Shown one piece after another: positions 25,316 through 34,434 of a DNA stretch of 64,000 bases; the stretch's first letter is position 1; each line of letters begins with the position of its first letter. The notes under the pieces were generated by a model. It saw nothing but the letters and a program-made list of their open reading frames with translations. It made no database searches and had not been told where the DNA came from. The DNA is taken from NCBI GenBank assembly GCA_010093515.1, contig MU001706.1:128282-192281 (forward strand), in the 5' to 3' direction. Position numbers and translations under genes: made by a program. Source of the stretch: Lineolata rhizophorae. Taxonomy: Eukaryota; Ascomycota; Dothideomycetes; Lineolatales; Lineolataceae.

Positions 25316-26354
25316 ATGGCTTCCGCAATACCTGCTGCCGGCTCCCGCTCCTCGCGTCCGCCCCAGTCCTCGGCCGCGCGCGCGCACCTGCTCGGCTACA
25401 ACTTCCTCAGCGCCATCCTGTGGGCATCGGTCTTGGGCCGCGTGGTCCTATTAGCGTCTCTTGTCGGCTGGCAGCACGTCTTTGCCGGGACGGGCGAGTT
25501 TGCAAAGTGGACGCAGACCATGGCGTTGATGGAAGTGGTCCATAGTGTTTTTGGTGAGTTTGCTCTTTTTCTTTTCTTTTCTTTTCTTTTCTCTCCTCGG
25601 CAAATGGGGGTCTTTGAGATCTTCCCATTTTTCCTTGCTCTGTCTTTTCTGAGTGGTCTACTCTCAAGCTGGACGATCCCAGTGCTCCGCCTTTGTGCCG
25701 TTCCTGACCATCTTATCAAGGCCTCGTGCGTGCCTCGATCATGACGACCTTGATACAAGTCGCCTCGCGCATCTTGCTCGTCTGGCCAGTCTTCACGCTA
25801 TTCCCGGGCGTCGTGGCTTCCAGCCCGGCCTGCTCCACCATGCTGGTCTCCTGGAGCATCACCGAGGTGATTCGGTACTCATACTTCGTGTTCGTGCTCG
25901 GACGGGGGAGTGTGCCAGAGTGGCTCGAGTGGTTGAGGTGAGTTCTGAACGCATCCATTTTGCGGTTTTTGGGGAGGTTAAATTCGTTCCGAAGTGAGAG
26001 TGACATGGGTTATATTTTTGGAAAGGTAGGAGTCTGCTAACCACTAGAGCCGGTCTGGTTTGGAGATAGGTATAACACTTTCTTTGTGCTTTATCCGATG
26101 GGTATTTCGAGTGAATGCTGGTTGCTTTTCAAATCGGCGGATCAAGCAGCGAAGATGAATTCTTCGTTGGTGTACGGACTTTATGCCATTCTAGCGATTT
26201 ATGTGCCGGGTGAGTCAGACGTTACTTATCTTTCCAGATTTTGCTACGAAGTATATAGTAGCTAATCATAGGATTTGTAGGATCGTACATTTTGTACACT
26301 CACATGATGGTGCAGCGCAAGAAGATCATGCGCGCCAAACGACATACCGCGTAA
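25316..26354 (+). CDS. PHS1: Very-long-chain (3R)-3-hydroxyacyl-CoA dehydratase
   Basis: ER membrane enzyme catalysing the third step of the fatty-acid elongation cycle, dehydration of 3-hydroxyacyl-CoA to trans-2-enoyl-CoA, which feeds sphingolipid synthesis. Four exons, 25316-25553, 25721-25937, 26070-26209 and 26281-26354, encode 222 residues, the usual size. The family landmarks are present: VHSVFGLVRAS near 75-85, IQVASRILLVW, then SWSITEVIRYSYF, then YNTFFVLYPMGISSE. The catalytic pair corresponding to yeast Tyr149/Glu156 is Tyr160/Glu167 here. The C-terminus is basic (KRHTA), compatible with ER retention by a lysine-rich tail. Intron 1 contains a CTTTT microsatellite and ends at an AAG acceptor (25718-25720); its reading frame allows no better AG. 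Helices number about six. Confidence 0.93.
25561..25600 (+). repeat. CTTTT microsatellite inside PHS1 intron 1
   Basis: About five tandem CTTTT units lie just after the donor site of the first PHS1 intron. They form part of a pyrimidine-rich tract and do not affect the coding frame. Confidence 0.7.
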
Positions 26355-27260
26355 TGGTCGAGTACTTAGTGAGCCTGAGAGCTAAATTAGAGAAATTCAT
26401 TCGTTGGCCTACTACATAGCATAGCATCTGGAATAGAGCATGTGGATCCCTCCAGTTACTCAGGAGCGATTAGGCCAGTACGATTGATTAGCGAAGGTCT
26501 CAACCTGCGTGAAATTGGAGTATCGATCTGATGCCAATATCCATTTCTATGCTCTGCGGAAGGTGATGTGGGACCACGATTGATGCCGGATCTAGCCGCA
26601 CGATGAGCATAGATTAGCATTATATTCACAGATCAGGAACTTGGGATGCGGAAATCCAATTACCTTCGTCTGTAACTGATATTCCCTGCGACAGAACGCG
26701 TATTAAATCTTGGAACACATCTGCTGATAGTTAATCCAGGTGTTGCTTGTCGTACAGTCTGGACCTCGTGCCAAGCCAAGCCACTTTCAGCCTCAAGCTT
26801 AGGATTTCCGCATCCAGACAAGCCTTGCATATCTAGGCAAACAAAGCCATCCAGCGACACACTGACACAGCCAATCTCGCGACCTTTAACATCGCGGAGG
26901 TTGTTCCAAGCCTAGATATGCTGAGGAGCAACTGAGATTTTGTCTGTGGCTGAGCCTTTGTTAACGCCAGACTAAAAGGATTGACAAGGCTTCGCCCCGT
27001 CAGCCGACAGTGGGAAGAAATATTGGAGTAACATTTTAGTCTCGTCGGTACGGTCTAAAATCTCGCGGCTATGGTGTGACGTGCGCAGGAAGGCTAGGTT
27101 TTGGCTTAAGTTCTATCAGCTCTGCATTTTCCTACCACCCGCCTTTCATGAAACCATCGTTCGCAAAGCTAGCTGTTCTCTACTAGACGTTCATCATGTC
27201 CTTTCAATATCCCTAATGAACCGATTGCCCTCTTTGACTTACTTTTGCCGGTTCATAAAA
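26355..27260. other. Intergenic region
   Basis: AT-rich spacer between PHS1 and the membrane-protein gene at 27261; no gene seen. Confidence 0.55.
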
Positions 27261-28525
27261 ATGGCCGAAGTTGTTATAGGCGTTATTGCCACAGGCTTAG
27301 CGGCGGTATCTGCCTACCACGGATACGTATCATTGAAGGACCGCAGAAGAATGAGAAGGCAGCAAAAGGCTTTAGGTACGTCTTTGTTACATCTTTAGAT
27401 GCGGGCCCATCTCTAAGTGTTCGGACAGCATGGTCTACTACCCTTCAAGATGTGGTACCATACGGGTACCCGCAAAGGCAAGATTTGTCAACTGCCGGGC
27501 GCTTGGACTCGTTCAATGGCGACATAGCTGTGGTCGACAAAATCTCCACCAGCATTTACCAAACTCAGGCCGTTGTTGCGACGCAAATAAACGAACAAGG
27601 ACAAGCTATTACCCACGGAATTGGTCAACTTGCTAATGCTGGATACACGGTCGCATTCGAGATCCGCAATGCGAATCTCATTGCAAAGGAAGCCAACATT
27701 CATGCTCATAGACGGAACAATATCCTGAAGTGCATGATTCTTGTCGCTATCCTGGCGATTATCCTATTTTGGAGGATTGAAGATGACTTCGGAATCAACT
27801 ACTCGCCTTTGTGGCGTGGAGTGCTATTCTTCCTTCAAATTTTCTGCCTACCTTGGCGCGCCATGAGGATTATCTTTTCGATTGTACAACGCACCTTCGA
27901 CCTCATCTGTTTTCTGCGATCGACGATTCGGCCTGATCCACCGTTAAGGTATTATATAGCGCACTTCTTACGCTATTCAGGTGTTCAGGCTGGGTATTTG
28001 TTGGACACCTCTCCCCGCATGCGCAGTCTGATTGTCGGCATTGCTAGAATTGCTTCGAGTACTGGCAAGCTTTTCTGGTACGGGCTACTTTTCTTTTGTA
28101 AAATTTTCAGCCTACCATGGTGCGTCGTGAAGCTTGCATGGCGCGCCGTTATTCGATCTCATGCGCGTCCTCCTATTTACGATCCGGCGAAACCTACCCC
28201 TAAAGCGCTACATAGCTTGTTTCGTACGCTATTTATGCATTCAGGCTAAAAGTCTGTTAGGCACCTTTCTCCTCATGCTCCCTTCAATCTCCCGCATTGC
28301 GGAGCTGGGCAATTTTTCTGGCAACTTCTTCATCAATCGTACATTCGAGTTCCATCAATTGGCCGGCAGTCACTTTCGTACATTGAAAATTTGTTGGAGA
28401 TCTCGTGGTTGTATCTCGCAGACCCTAAATTTGTAAAAGTTATTGGTTTTGTTTTCATTGGTGGCTTTCACGCAATTCTTTTTATTTTAGCTCTGCCACA
28501 TTTCGTGAAATGGCTTACAAATTGA
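27261..28525 (+). pseudogene. Unknown membrane protein gene, internally duplicated and frameshifted
   Basis: No named family recognised. Exon 1 (27261-27375, beginning MAEVVIGVIATGLAAVSAYHG) joins exon 2 at 27429 through a 53-bp intron. The conceptual protein is 311 residues, ending at TAA 28247-28249. Hydrophobic segments lie near residues 133-150 and 166-180. About 267 bp downstream of the second, the DNA repeats it: the LLFF..IF.LPW block at about 27816-27860 recurs at about 28084-28124. The following stretch (FDL, TIR, PL, YIA, RY, Q) recurs only in a different frame from about 28134 onward, because the second copy is 8 bp shorter. After the TAA the original frame is open again for 92 codons to TGA 28523-28525. 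It ends in a strong membrane helix containing FVFIGGFHAILFILAL. I read this as a once longer protein broken by indels. A short intact 311-residue product remains possible. Confidence 0.55.
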
Positions 28526-28828
28526 TTGGTGAGTGTGGAACAGAAATTAAGGTGAATCAGCTCCTGGACGCTTGCCTTCCTATAAATGTGCTGTGACAAA
28601 GCCCACTCTCAAGAGTACCAGTTGCGCCGTCTTCAGTGTTTCTTCACCTCCCTTTGTACCTGCAACAGTTTCGAAGGGCGCTGCGAGACCCCTCCGTATT
28701 GTATAGTTGCACTTGTTACAAATGTTTCTGGTAAAATAGACATTTTTGCCTTCGTACACTGTTTAGAAGCCCAAGCAATGCGTTGCTCCTGTGATAGAGA
28801 CATGTTTGCTGGTAGCTGATTCCTCCGC

Positions 28829-29536
28829 TCAAAAAGCTTCATACCCGCCCCACCAGTAAAACCCACCAACTGTTATCACGCTCGCAACGGCGAACCATAA
28901 CTGCATTTCGATCACGCTCCATACCCACAACGTCCCAATCGGGGGTACCCTTTTCATTACGGCAAAATAACCGTGTCGGTTTGCCGCATGAATCATATAG
29001 CAGCCCGCCCACACGGCCGCCCCCAAGAAAAGAACCTGTCTCAGCAGCCCAAGCTTGATAGTTGCAGTCTGCGTATGTAGCAAATAGATTATCACGAAGA
29101 GCATGGGCGCAACTCGTAGCGTGCGTCCCCAAATCGCTGGCCACTCGATGTTCTGCCTATACTGATTATACACGAGCACGTCGAGCATAAAATGCAGCAT
29201 TGACAGCCCCGCCGTATACAGCACCGCCATGTCCACTGCGCCGAATTCATCCGCGTGCACGAAGCTGCTCTGCTCGTGCTGCCGGATCGTTTCGACCTGG
29301 TCTTCCACAGTCGTCGCGCCGTCTCCGCCCCCCCCACCGCCGGACTCGAACGGTGTGCCTTTAGCGAGAAGCTCCTGGCGCTCGGCTGCCAAGTCGTATA
29401 GTGTCTTGCCTTTGGGGCGCGCGTCGTAGTCGGGCTTCTTCATGGGGATATTGGGCGAGCGGTTGGGGGAGTGACCGGCGGCGCGGGCAGCGGCGCGGCG
29501 TTCGCGGCGATTTCGCGGGGAAGGCGTGTCAGACAT
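28829..29536 (-). CDS. Conserved fungal membrane protein, DUF7719-like
   Basis: Single exon, 235 residues, from ATG 29536-29534. The N-terminal ~95 residues are basic then acidic and disordered, with RRERRAAARAAG, a Gly run and TVEDQVETIRQHE. Four or five hydrophobic helices follow: YTAGLSMLHFMLDVLVYNQY, the block around PMLFVIIYLLH, LFLGAAVWAGCYMIHA, and a C-terminal pair ending FYWWGGYEAF. The MLHF.LDVLV.NQY pattern and the length fit the uncharacterised Pezizomycotina family I know as DUF7719, usually annotated as an ER-type membrane protein; no activity is established. The frame is open further upstream to 29677, but MSDTPSPRNRR is the better start, and no upstream exon is needed. It shares a 308-bp divergent promoter with the GPI12 gene. 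Confidence 0.75.
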   Translation of the reverse strand: MSDTPSPRNRRERRAAARAAGHSPNRSPNIPMKKPDYDARPKGKTLYDLAAERQELLAKGTPFESGGGGGGDGATTVEDQVETIRQHEQSSFVHADEFGAVDMAVLYTAGLSMLHFMLDVLVYNQYRQNIEWPAIWGRTLRVAPMLFVIIYLLHTQTATIKLGLLRQVLFLGAAVWAGCYMIHAANRHGYFAVMKRVPPIGTLWVWSVIEMQLWFAVASVITVGGFYWWGGYEAF

Positions 29537-29844
29537 TGTTGGCACGGCCCTGTAGACAGTTAGAGCGCGAAGATCGTGGCCAACGTAGAAAAGCAAATGG
29601 TAAACGAACCTTGGGCTCTTAGGTTGACGTCGGTTGAAAGCGAAAATGTTTACATAACTTTTTCGCATTTTTCGCAAGGCGAGCTAGGGGACAGGGGGGA
29701 CCCACCACGGAACCGTCTCCGCAGAGCCGCAGCTATTAAGCGAACGAGCTAGTGAGCTTCAACTTCAGCTCTCGGGACTGACCTCGTTCAACTCCTCATT
29801 GCCAACCAAATAATGGAATCTGAACATATGATAGCATAGTCAAA
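29537..29844. promoter_or_regulatory. Divergent promoter between DUF7719-like gene and GPI12
   Basis: A 308-bp spacer separates the two ATGs and must hold both promoters. No canonical TATA box is visible. Co-regulation is possible but unproven. Confidence 0.5.
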
Positions 29845-30702
29845 ATGAATACCTACGTCGCACTGGCCTCTCTGCCAATTCTCATCGTTGTCTTCTGGAT
29901 GTATACGGCTCACATATTCAGCCGTACGCCCTTCAATCTGCACAACAAACGGATATTGCTCCTGATCGCGCACCCCGACGATGAAGCCATGTTCTTCGCG
30001 CCCACGCTGCTCTCCCTGACGCGTGCCGAACTCGGTAACCATGTCAAGATTTTATGCCTCAGTACCGGCGACGCTGATGGCCTTGGCTCTGTGCGCAAGC
30101 ATGAGCTCGTCAAGTCCGGGCTGGCCCTCGGCATCCGCAGCGAAAACGACATTCTAGTGTTAGACGATCCAAACTTCCCCGATAGTATGGATGTTACATG
30201 GCACCCGCGGCTTATTTCGAACCTGTTAACGACGACTTTTGCTCCGAACATGGCAAAGATCCCGTCGGATAAGCGACCTGAGGCATCGATTGATGCGATC
30301 GTCACGTTCGACGCCGGCGGCGTTTCGGGACATCCGAACCATAAATCTTTGCACGCGGGTGCGCATGCGTTTATAAGAGCTCTCATGCATAGACATGCCG
30401 GGTGGGATTGCCCCGTTAAGCTGTATAGCTTGACGACGACGAATATCGTGCGCAAGTATGCTAGCGTCCTGGATGCGCCCACGACATTAGTGACGACGAT
30501 GTTGGCAAAGAAGGATGCGGGGAGCGCCAGCGGAGGGATGCCGAGTCCATTGGTGTTTTTGAGCGATGTAAGCGGGTGGCGGAGGGCGCAGGGCGCGATG
30601 ACGACGGGGCACAAGAGCCAGATGAGATGGTTTCGATGGGGGTGGATTGGGTTGAGTAGGTATATGGTCATGAATGATTTGAGGAGGGAGAAGGTCGGGT
30701 GA
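29845..30702 (+). CDS. GPI12: N-acetylglucosaminyl-phosphatidylinositol de-N-acetylase
   Basis: PIG-L family enzyme performing the second step of GPI-anchor synthesis, removing acetate from GlcNAc-PI on the cytosolic face of the ER. Intronless, 285 residues. An N-terminal signal-anchor helix (about residues 4-24) is followed by the catalytic domain. The zinc-site motif AHPDDE is at 42-47, and the second motif GHPNH at 162-166 supplies the other metal ligand. The STGDADGLGSVRKHEL substrate-loop signature is near 73-88. These three motifs are characteristic of GPI12/PIG-L rather than bacterial LmbE or mycothiol deacetylases. Length matches yeast Gpi12. The C-terminus is basic, with the expected RWFRWGW..LSRYM.MNDL ending. 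Confidence 0.93.
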   Translation: MNTYVALASLPILIVVFWMYTAHIFSRTPFNLHNKRILLLIAHPDDEAMFFAPTLLSLTRAELGNHVKILCLSTGDADGLGSVRKHELVKSGLALGIRSENDILVLDDPNFPDSMDVTWHPRLISNLLTTTFAPNMAKIPSDKRPEASIDAIVTFDAGGVSGHPNHKSLHAGAHAFIRALMHRHAGWDCPVKLYSLTTTNIVRKYASVLDAPTTLVTTMLAKKDAGSASGGMPSPLVFLSDVSGWRRAQGAMTTGHKSQMRWFRWGWIGLSRYMVMNDLRREKVG

Positions 30703-30960
30703 GGGGGCCGGTCGGCTGCTATGTTCGAAGAGATGGGAAGGCGGAAAAACAACGCTGCTCAGCGTGGAAGCACGTGTTGATGCGCCTTCTGCCGCACCAC
30801 CGAGGGCCGGCTTGCTGTGAGTCAATATACACCAATACAAGGGGAGCCTTATTTTCTAATGAAGTGCCTTCGCAGTGCTGTAAACAGAACCTTAGGCGCC
30901 AGATGTATTGCGCACCAGACTCGCTCTCCACGTGGTCCTTCCGCGCAGACCCTCTCGATC
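30703..30960. other. Intergenic region 3' of GPI12
   Basis: Short spacer with no gene. It leads into the diverged repeat array. Confidence 0.5.
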
Positions 30961-31652
30961 CGGCAACCTTGAGCGTAAAATCGAACGTCTACGCCAGAAT
31001 TCAAGATCGGTACCAGACTCTCACCGGGCTTGAGCTTTGCGCCGAGCTGCTGATTGGCCTTGCCGATACCAAGTGCGTGGACCTGCCGCCTCCTAGTCGA
31101 TATTCTAGACCCACTTTTTCCCGTCGTTAGTGGCCTACGTGAATGGGAAATTGTTCCGGATTTGGCAACCCACTTCGTAGAATCGAACGTGGATCGCAAA
31201 TTTCAAGACTCGTACCAAACTTCTGTAGGGTCTGAGCTTTGCGCTGACCCGCGCGAGCGGAACCCCTCCAGGTTCGGCAACCCATTTCATATAGCTAAAC
31301 GTGGATCATGTTAGTTTGAGGTTCATCGCGAATTTTGATCCTACTAGCGCGGTACTTCTGTCTTACTGATGACATTATAGGCCCGCCTCTCCGCGTAAGC
31401 CGTAGACTCGAGCCTGCGAGACCCATTCTATGTCCGACAGCTCTTTGGTAAAATCGGACGTGTACTTCAAACTTCAAGATCTGTACCAAACTTTGACGGC
31501 TGCTAGTCCCCTCCTCGCGTCTTTCGGTAGAGCTGTCACTCCACGTGGCCCACAAGCCCGCACCCCTGCAACCTGTTCCGAATTAGGCAACTCGCTTTGT
31601 AAAATCGAACGTGTACGATGAATTTCAATATTTGTACCAAACTTTGAGCTGC
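30961..31652. repeat. Diverged tandem repeat array, about five copies
   Basis: A core of about 60-65 bp recurs at roughly 30961-31025, 31163-31232, 31276-31364 (split or longer), 31435-31500 and 31585-31652. Each copy has a GGCAACCCACTT-like start, then TAAAATCGAACGTG, then an ATTTCAAGAT-like block, then GTACCAAACTTTG. Spacers of 100-150 bp between cores also share weaker similarity (GAGCTTTGCGC, ATTGGCCTTGC). Copies are perhaps 70-80% alike by eye. Short frames run through the array, but none is continuous, so it is probably non-coding or a relic. No gene, integrase or terminal repeat borders it. Confidence 0.7.
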
Positions 31653-32567
31653 TCGACAAGGCCCGTGCTTTGCTCTCCACACTTCATTGGCCTTGCGCCC
31701 ACGAGCAGCTTCAGCCCTACCGGACATCGGATATCCGGAGCCCCGGCGGCGCACATGCGGCGGTTCCGCGATATTGGGCGGATCACCGTGCCTCTGCTTA
31801 GCGCCAACGAGGCGAGAGCGAAGTTCGGTCTAAATAAGGAAACCGAAGCACGTGTGGTCGCGATCTTTGCCAACTTCCGGTTTTCGCTATTGCAACACCG
31901 ACTTGAAGCTTGTCGTAACACTCAGATCAAGGCAATTTATTCATAATGTTCGCACCGATTATCCGTGCTAATTAACAACGAAGTGGACACTACACGATGC
32001 GGTCGTATAATTGTTTGAAACGGAGATACACATTTGCAACAATCTCAACCCTGATTCTGCATGCGTGTTCCACGGTCGGGTCCATGCAGATGGTTGTCTG
32101 CCTACACGCCGGGTTGTTGCCCCATGCAAGCCGGCGGCCAGGAGGGACACCCACGAAGTGTACCGGTGTCATGCTCTGAGTAGGTCGTTTCCGCCAGCGA
32201 GGCTCTGTAGACCACAGTAGCTGCTCATTGTATCCCGAGATCTACACCGCGGTGTATATTCAGATTTCCGCATTCATCCCTGCATTTAGAAATAATGTGG
32301 TCATGTGACGCGATTTCGTGTATCAGAGTTGGGACTTGTGGATAATCCAGAAATATTTCTCGCGCCGTATGGGCTATCGCGCTGCACTTGCACTAAAGCT
32401 TTTTCTTGCGAGCGATAGTGCGGCAGCTACAATCTATACGAGCTTAGTATGTACACGTGCAACTGCAGCGGCTCTGACTCACACCTTAGATATATATACG
32501 AACCTCATCTCAGACTAGAGCGCCATAGAAGTCAACAAATCGACGTGACTCAATCTCCACATGAAAC
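31653..32567. other. Intergenic region
   Basis: AT-rich spacer after the repeat array; the last 100 bp are the leader of the ELO-like gene. No gene seen. Confidence 0.5.
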
Positions 32568-33299
32568 ATGTCATACAACAAGCCTCATCTCTCGCCGCTC
32601 TCACCGATCTCACCACGATCCCTCCCTTTCCTCCTCACCTCCACCCTCATCTTCATCCCTACCGCGGTCTTGCTCCGCCACCACGTCTCCCATCATGGCC
32701 CCTTCCGCGTCGCCCCTACCATCATCAAACTCAACAGCCGGCTTTATTCCCTCTTCTCGCTCCTCCTCTTCCTCGCGCTCCTCCCTCCCCCAGTCTCCCC
32801 CTTGCCTGCCTTCGATGACTCTACCCTCCGCTACGCATACCACGTGTCCAAACTGTACGAGTACGTCGACGTCTTCAACGTTCTTGCGGCCGGAGGCTCC
32901 ATCGGCGCACATTTCGGCTTCCACCATCTCACGACGCCGTATCTGACCTACGTTCGCACGCTCAACCATGCTGAGCCACGCGGCTGGAGGGTCGTAGCGA
33001 TGTTGAACGCGGCGCACCACGCGATCATGTACGCTTACTTTGGAGGGGTCTGGAGTGCGAAATGGTTGCGCATGGTGCTGCCGTGGACCGGGTTCGCGCA
33101 ATTGGCTGTGGGGATTGTTGGTGAATTATACATTATTCTGGGCAGTGGGAGTGCTGGGAACGAAAATGAAGAGGTGTGGAGGAACATGGTATCGTTGGGT
33201 TTGCTGGCTTGCTATTTTGTGCTGTTTGTAATGGAAATGACTGCGTTGAGGAAGAATAAGGATGCAGATAGTGAGAAGAGGGACGGGGAGAAAAAGTGA
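32568..33299 (+). CDS. ELO-like (GNS1/SUR4 family) membrane protein
   Basis: Single exon, 243 residues, about seven hydrophobic helices. The order of motifs follows fatty-acid elongases: SKLYEYVD at 94-101 (family KxxExxDT), a histidine cluster HFGFHH at 115-120, NAAHHAIMYAYF at 147-158 (family N..VH..MY.YY), and WTGFAQLAVGIVGELY near 173-188 (family T..Q..Q). Elongases condense malonyl-CoA with acyl-CoA in the ER. Here the His box is HxxxHH rather than HxxHH, the Asp-Thr of the first motif is Asp-Val, and the protein is shorter than Elo1-3. It may therefore be a divergent elongase or a family member with altered activity. The C-terminus is Lys-rich (KNKDADSEKRDGEKK), compatible with ER retrieval. 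The start ATG at 32568 gives the whole domain. Confidence 0.75.
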   Translation: MSYNKPHLSPLSPISPRSLPFLLTSTLIFIPTAVLLRHHVSHHGPFRVAPTIIKLNSRLYSLFSLLLFLALLPPPVSPLPAFDDSTLRYAYHVSKLYEYVDVFNVLAAGGSIGAHFGFHHLTTPYLTYVRTLNHAEPRGWRVVAMLNAAHHAIMYAYFGGVWSAKWLRMVLPWTGFAQLAVGIVGELYIILGSGSAGNENEEVWRNMVSLGLLACYFVLFVMEMTALRKNKDADSEKRDGEKK

Positions 33300-34434
33300 G
33301 TGCATGGAGCCCGGAGTGGTCATTGCGAAATGTTTGAATATGTGGGAGGACTGGGCGGATTAGCTCGCTGGTGGTCCAGAGATTCAAGCCGATACTTTGG
33401 AGACTCTACCTATCCTTGATCAAGATGTAGCAAAATGCCGAGTCGAAACATGCGAGCATGTGTACCTTATGTCAATTCCACCGTCCATTGGCCGGGATTA
33501 AACCTCACATTTGTATGCGATCGATGCTCCAAGGTCACGCAGTAAACAAACCGCCGATCACTAACTCCGGTCTGCGAATCTAGAACAAGTCCCAACCACA
33601 ACCCCGGAGCCCCCCGCTTTAGACAAGCCGTCCAAGACACGGCAAGCCGCCCCTCCCATGTTCCGGTCCCGGCATACCGGCGTCACCGCCGAGCCCAAGC
33701 TGCAGGCGATCTAAACCCGCATGCACGGGTGAAAGAATCACTGGCGCATGGGCAAAAAGCAACGATGTCGCGAGTCAATCACTCAACTTGGTGTGCCTTG
33801 ATAAGAGTATTCTTGCGCGATCGACCAATGACGTCGAAGCCAATCGAGATACAGACCGGGTCTAGCGGCATCTGCGCGCACAGGTGGGTCTAAGGTCGCA
33901 AGAAAATGTAGCGCAACGCCCTGAAGCGGCTTGGCTGCGTCAGGTCAACAGCCACGCAGCCAGCCGCACGGTGGATGAGGTGGCTACTGCTCGCACAAGC
34001 GACTACGCAGGTAGTGGCGTTGCAGGCTCGAGCTGCCGAGTCTGTCAAAGCTCGACGAGCTCTGGTGGGGTTTCCGGAGTTCGGCCCGGAGTAGCTTGCC
34101 GGTTGCCAATTGATTTTTATGTCCAAGGAGAAATCTACTATTTGCTACAGACGGTTTCGAGACGGCGAAGCCGCGAGGCCCGCCGTTCGTTGCAGTCTAT
34201 CCTCTTCCTGTCTTCTTCCCTTTTAGATAGGTGCCTAAAAGAGGAAACAACACCCGTGTATACAACAACCGAGATCTTGGTATCATCATAACGCGTGAAA
34301 AAGAGCGGTGCCCCACACCCCAATACAGCGAAATCAAAAGGCGAAAAACCAAAAGGCCAAAAGACGACCCCAAGATCCCAAAACCCCTAAATGTTATCCC
34401 CGGAGTAGCCCCTCAACCAAACTCCCGATCCCGT
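33300..34434. other. Intergenic region
   Basis: Convergent 3' flanks of the ELO-like gene (plus) and NCS1 permease (minus). A 135-codon frame at 33884-34291 has no recognisable domain and is not supported. Confidence 0.5.
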
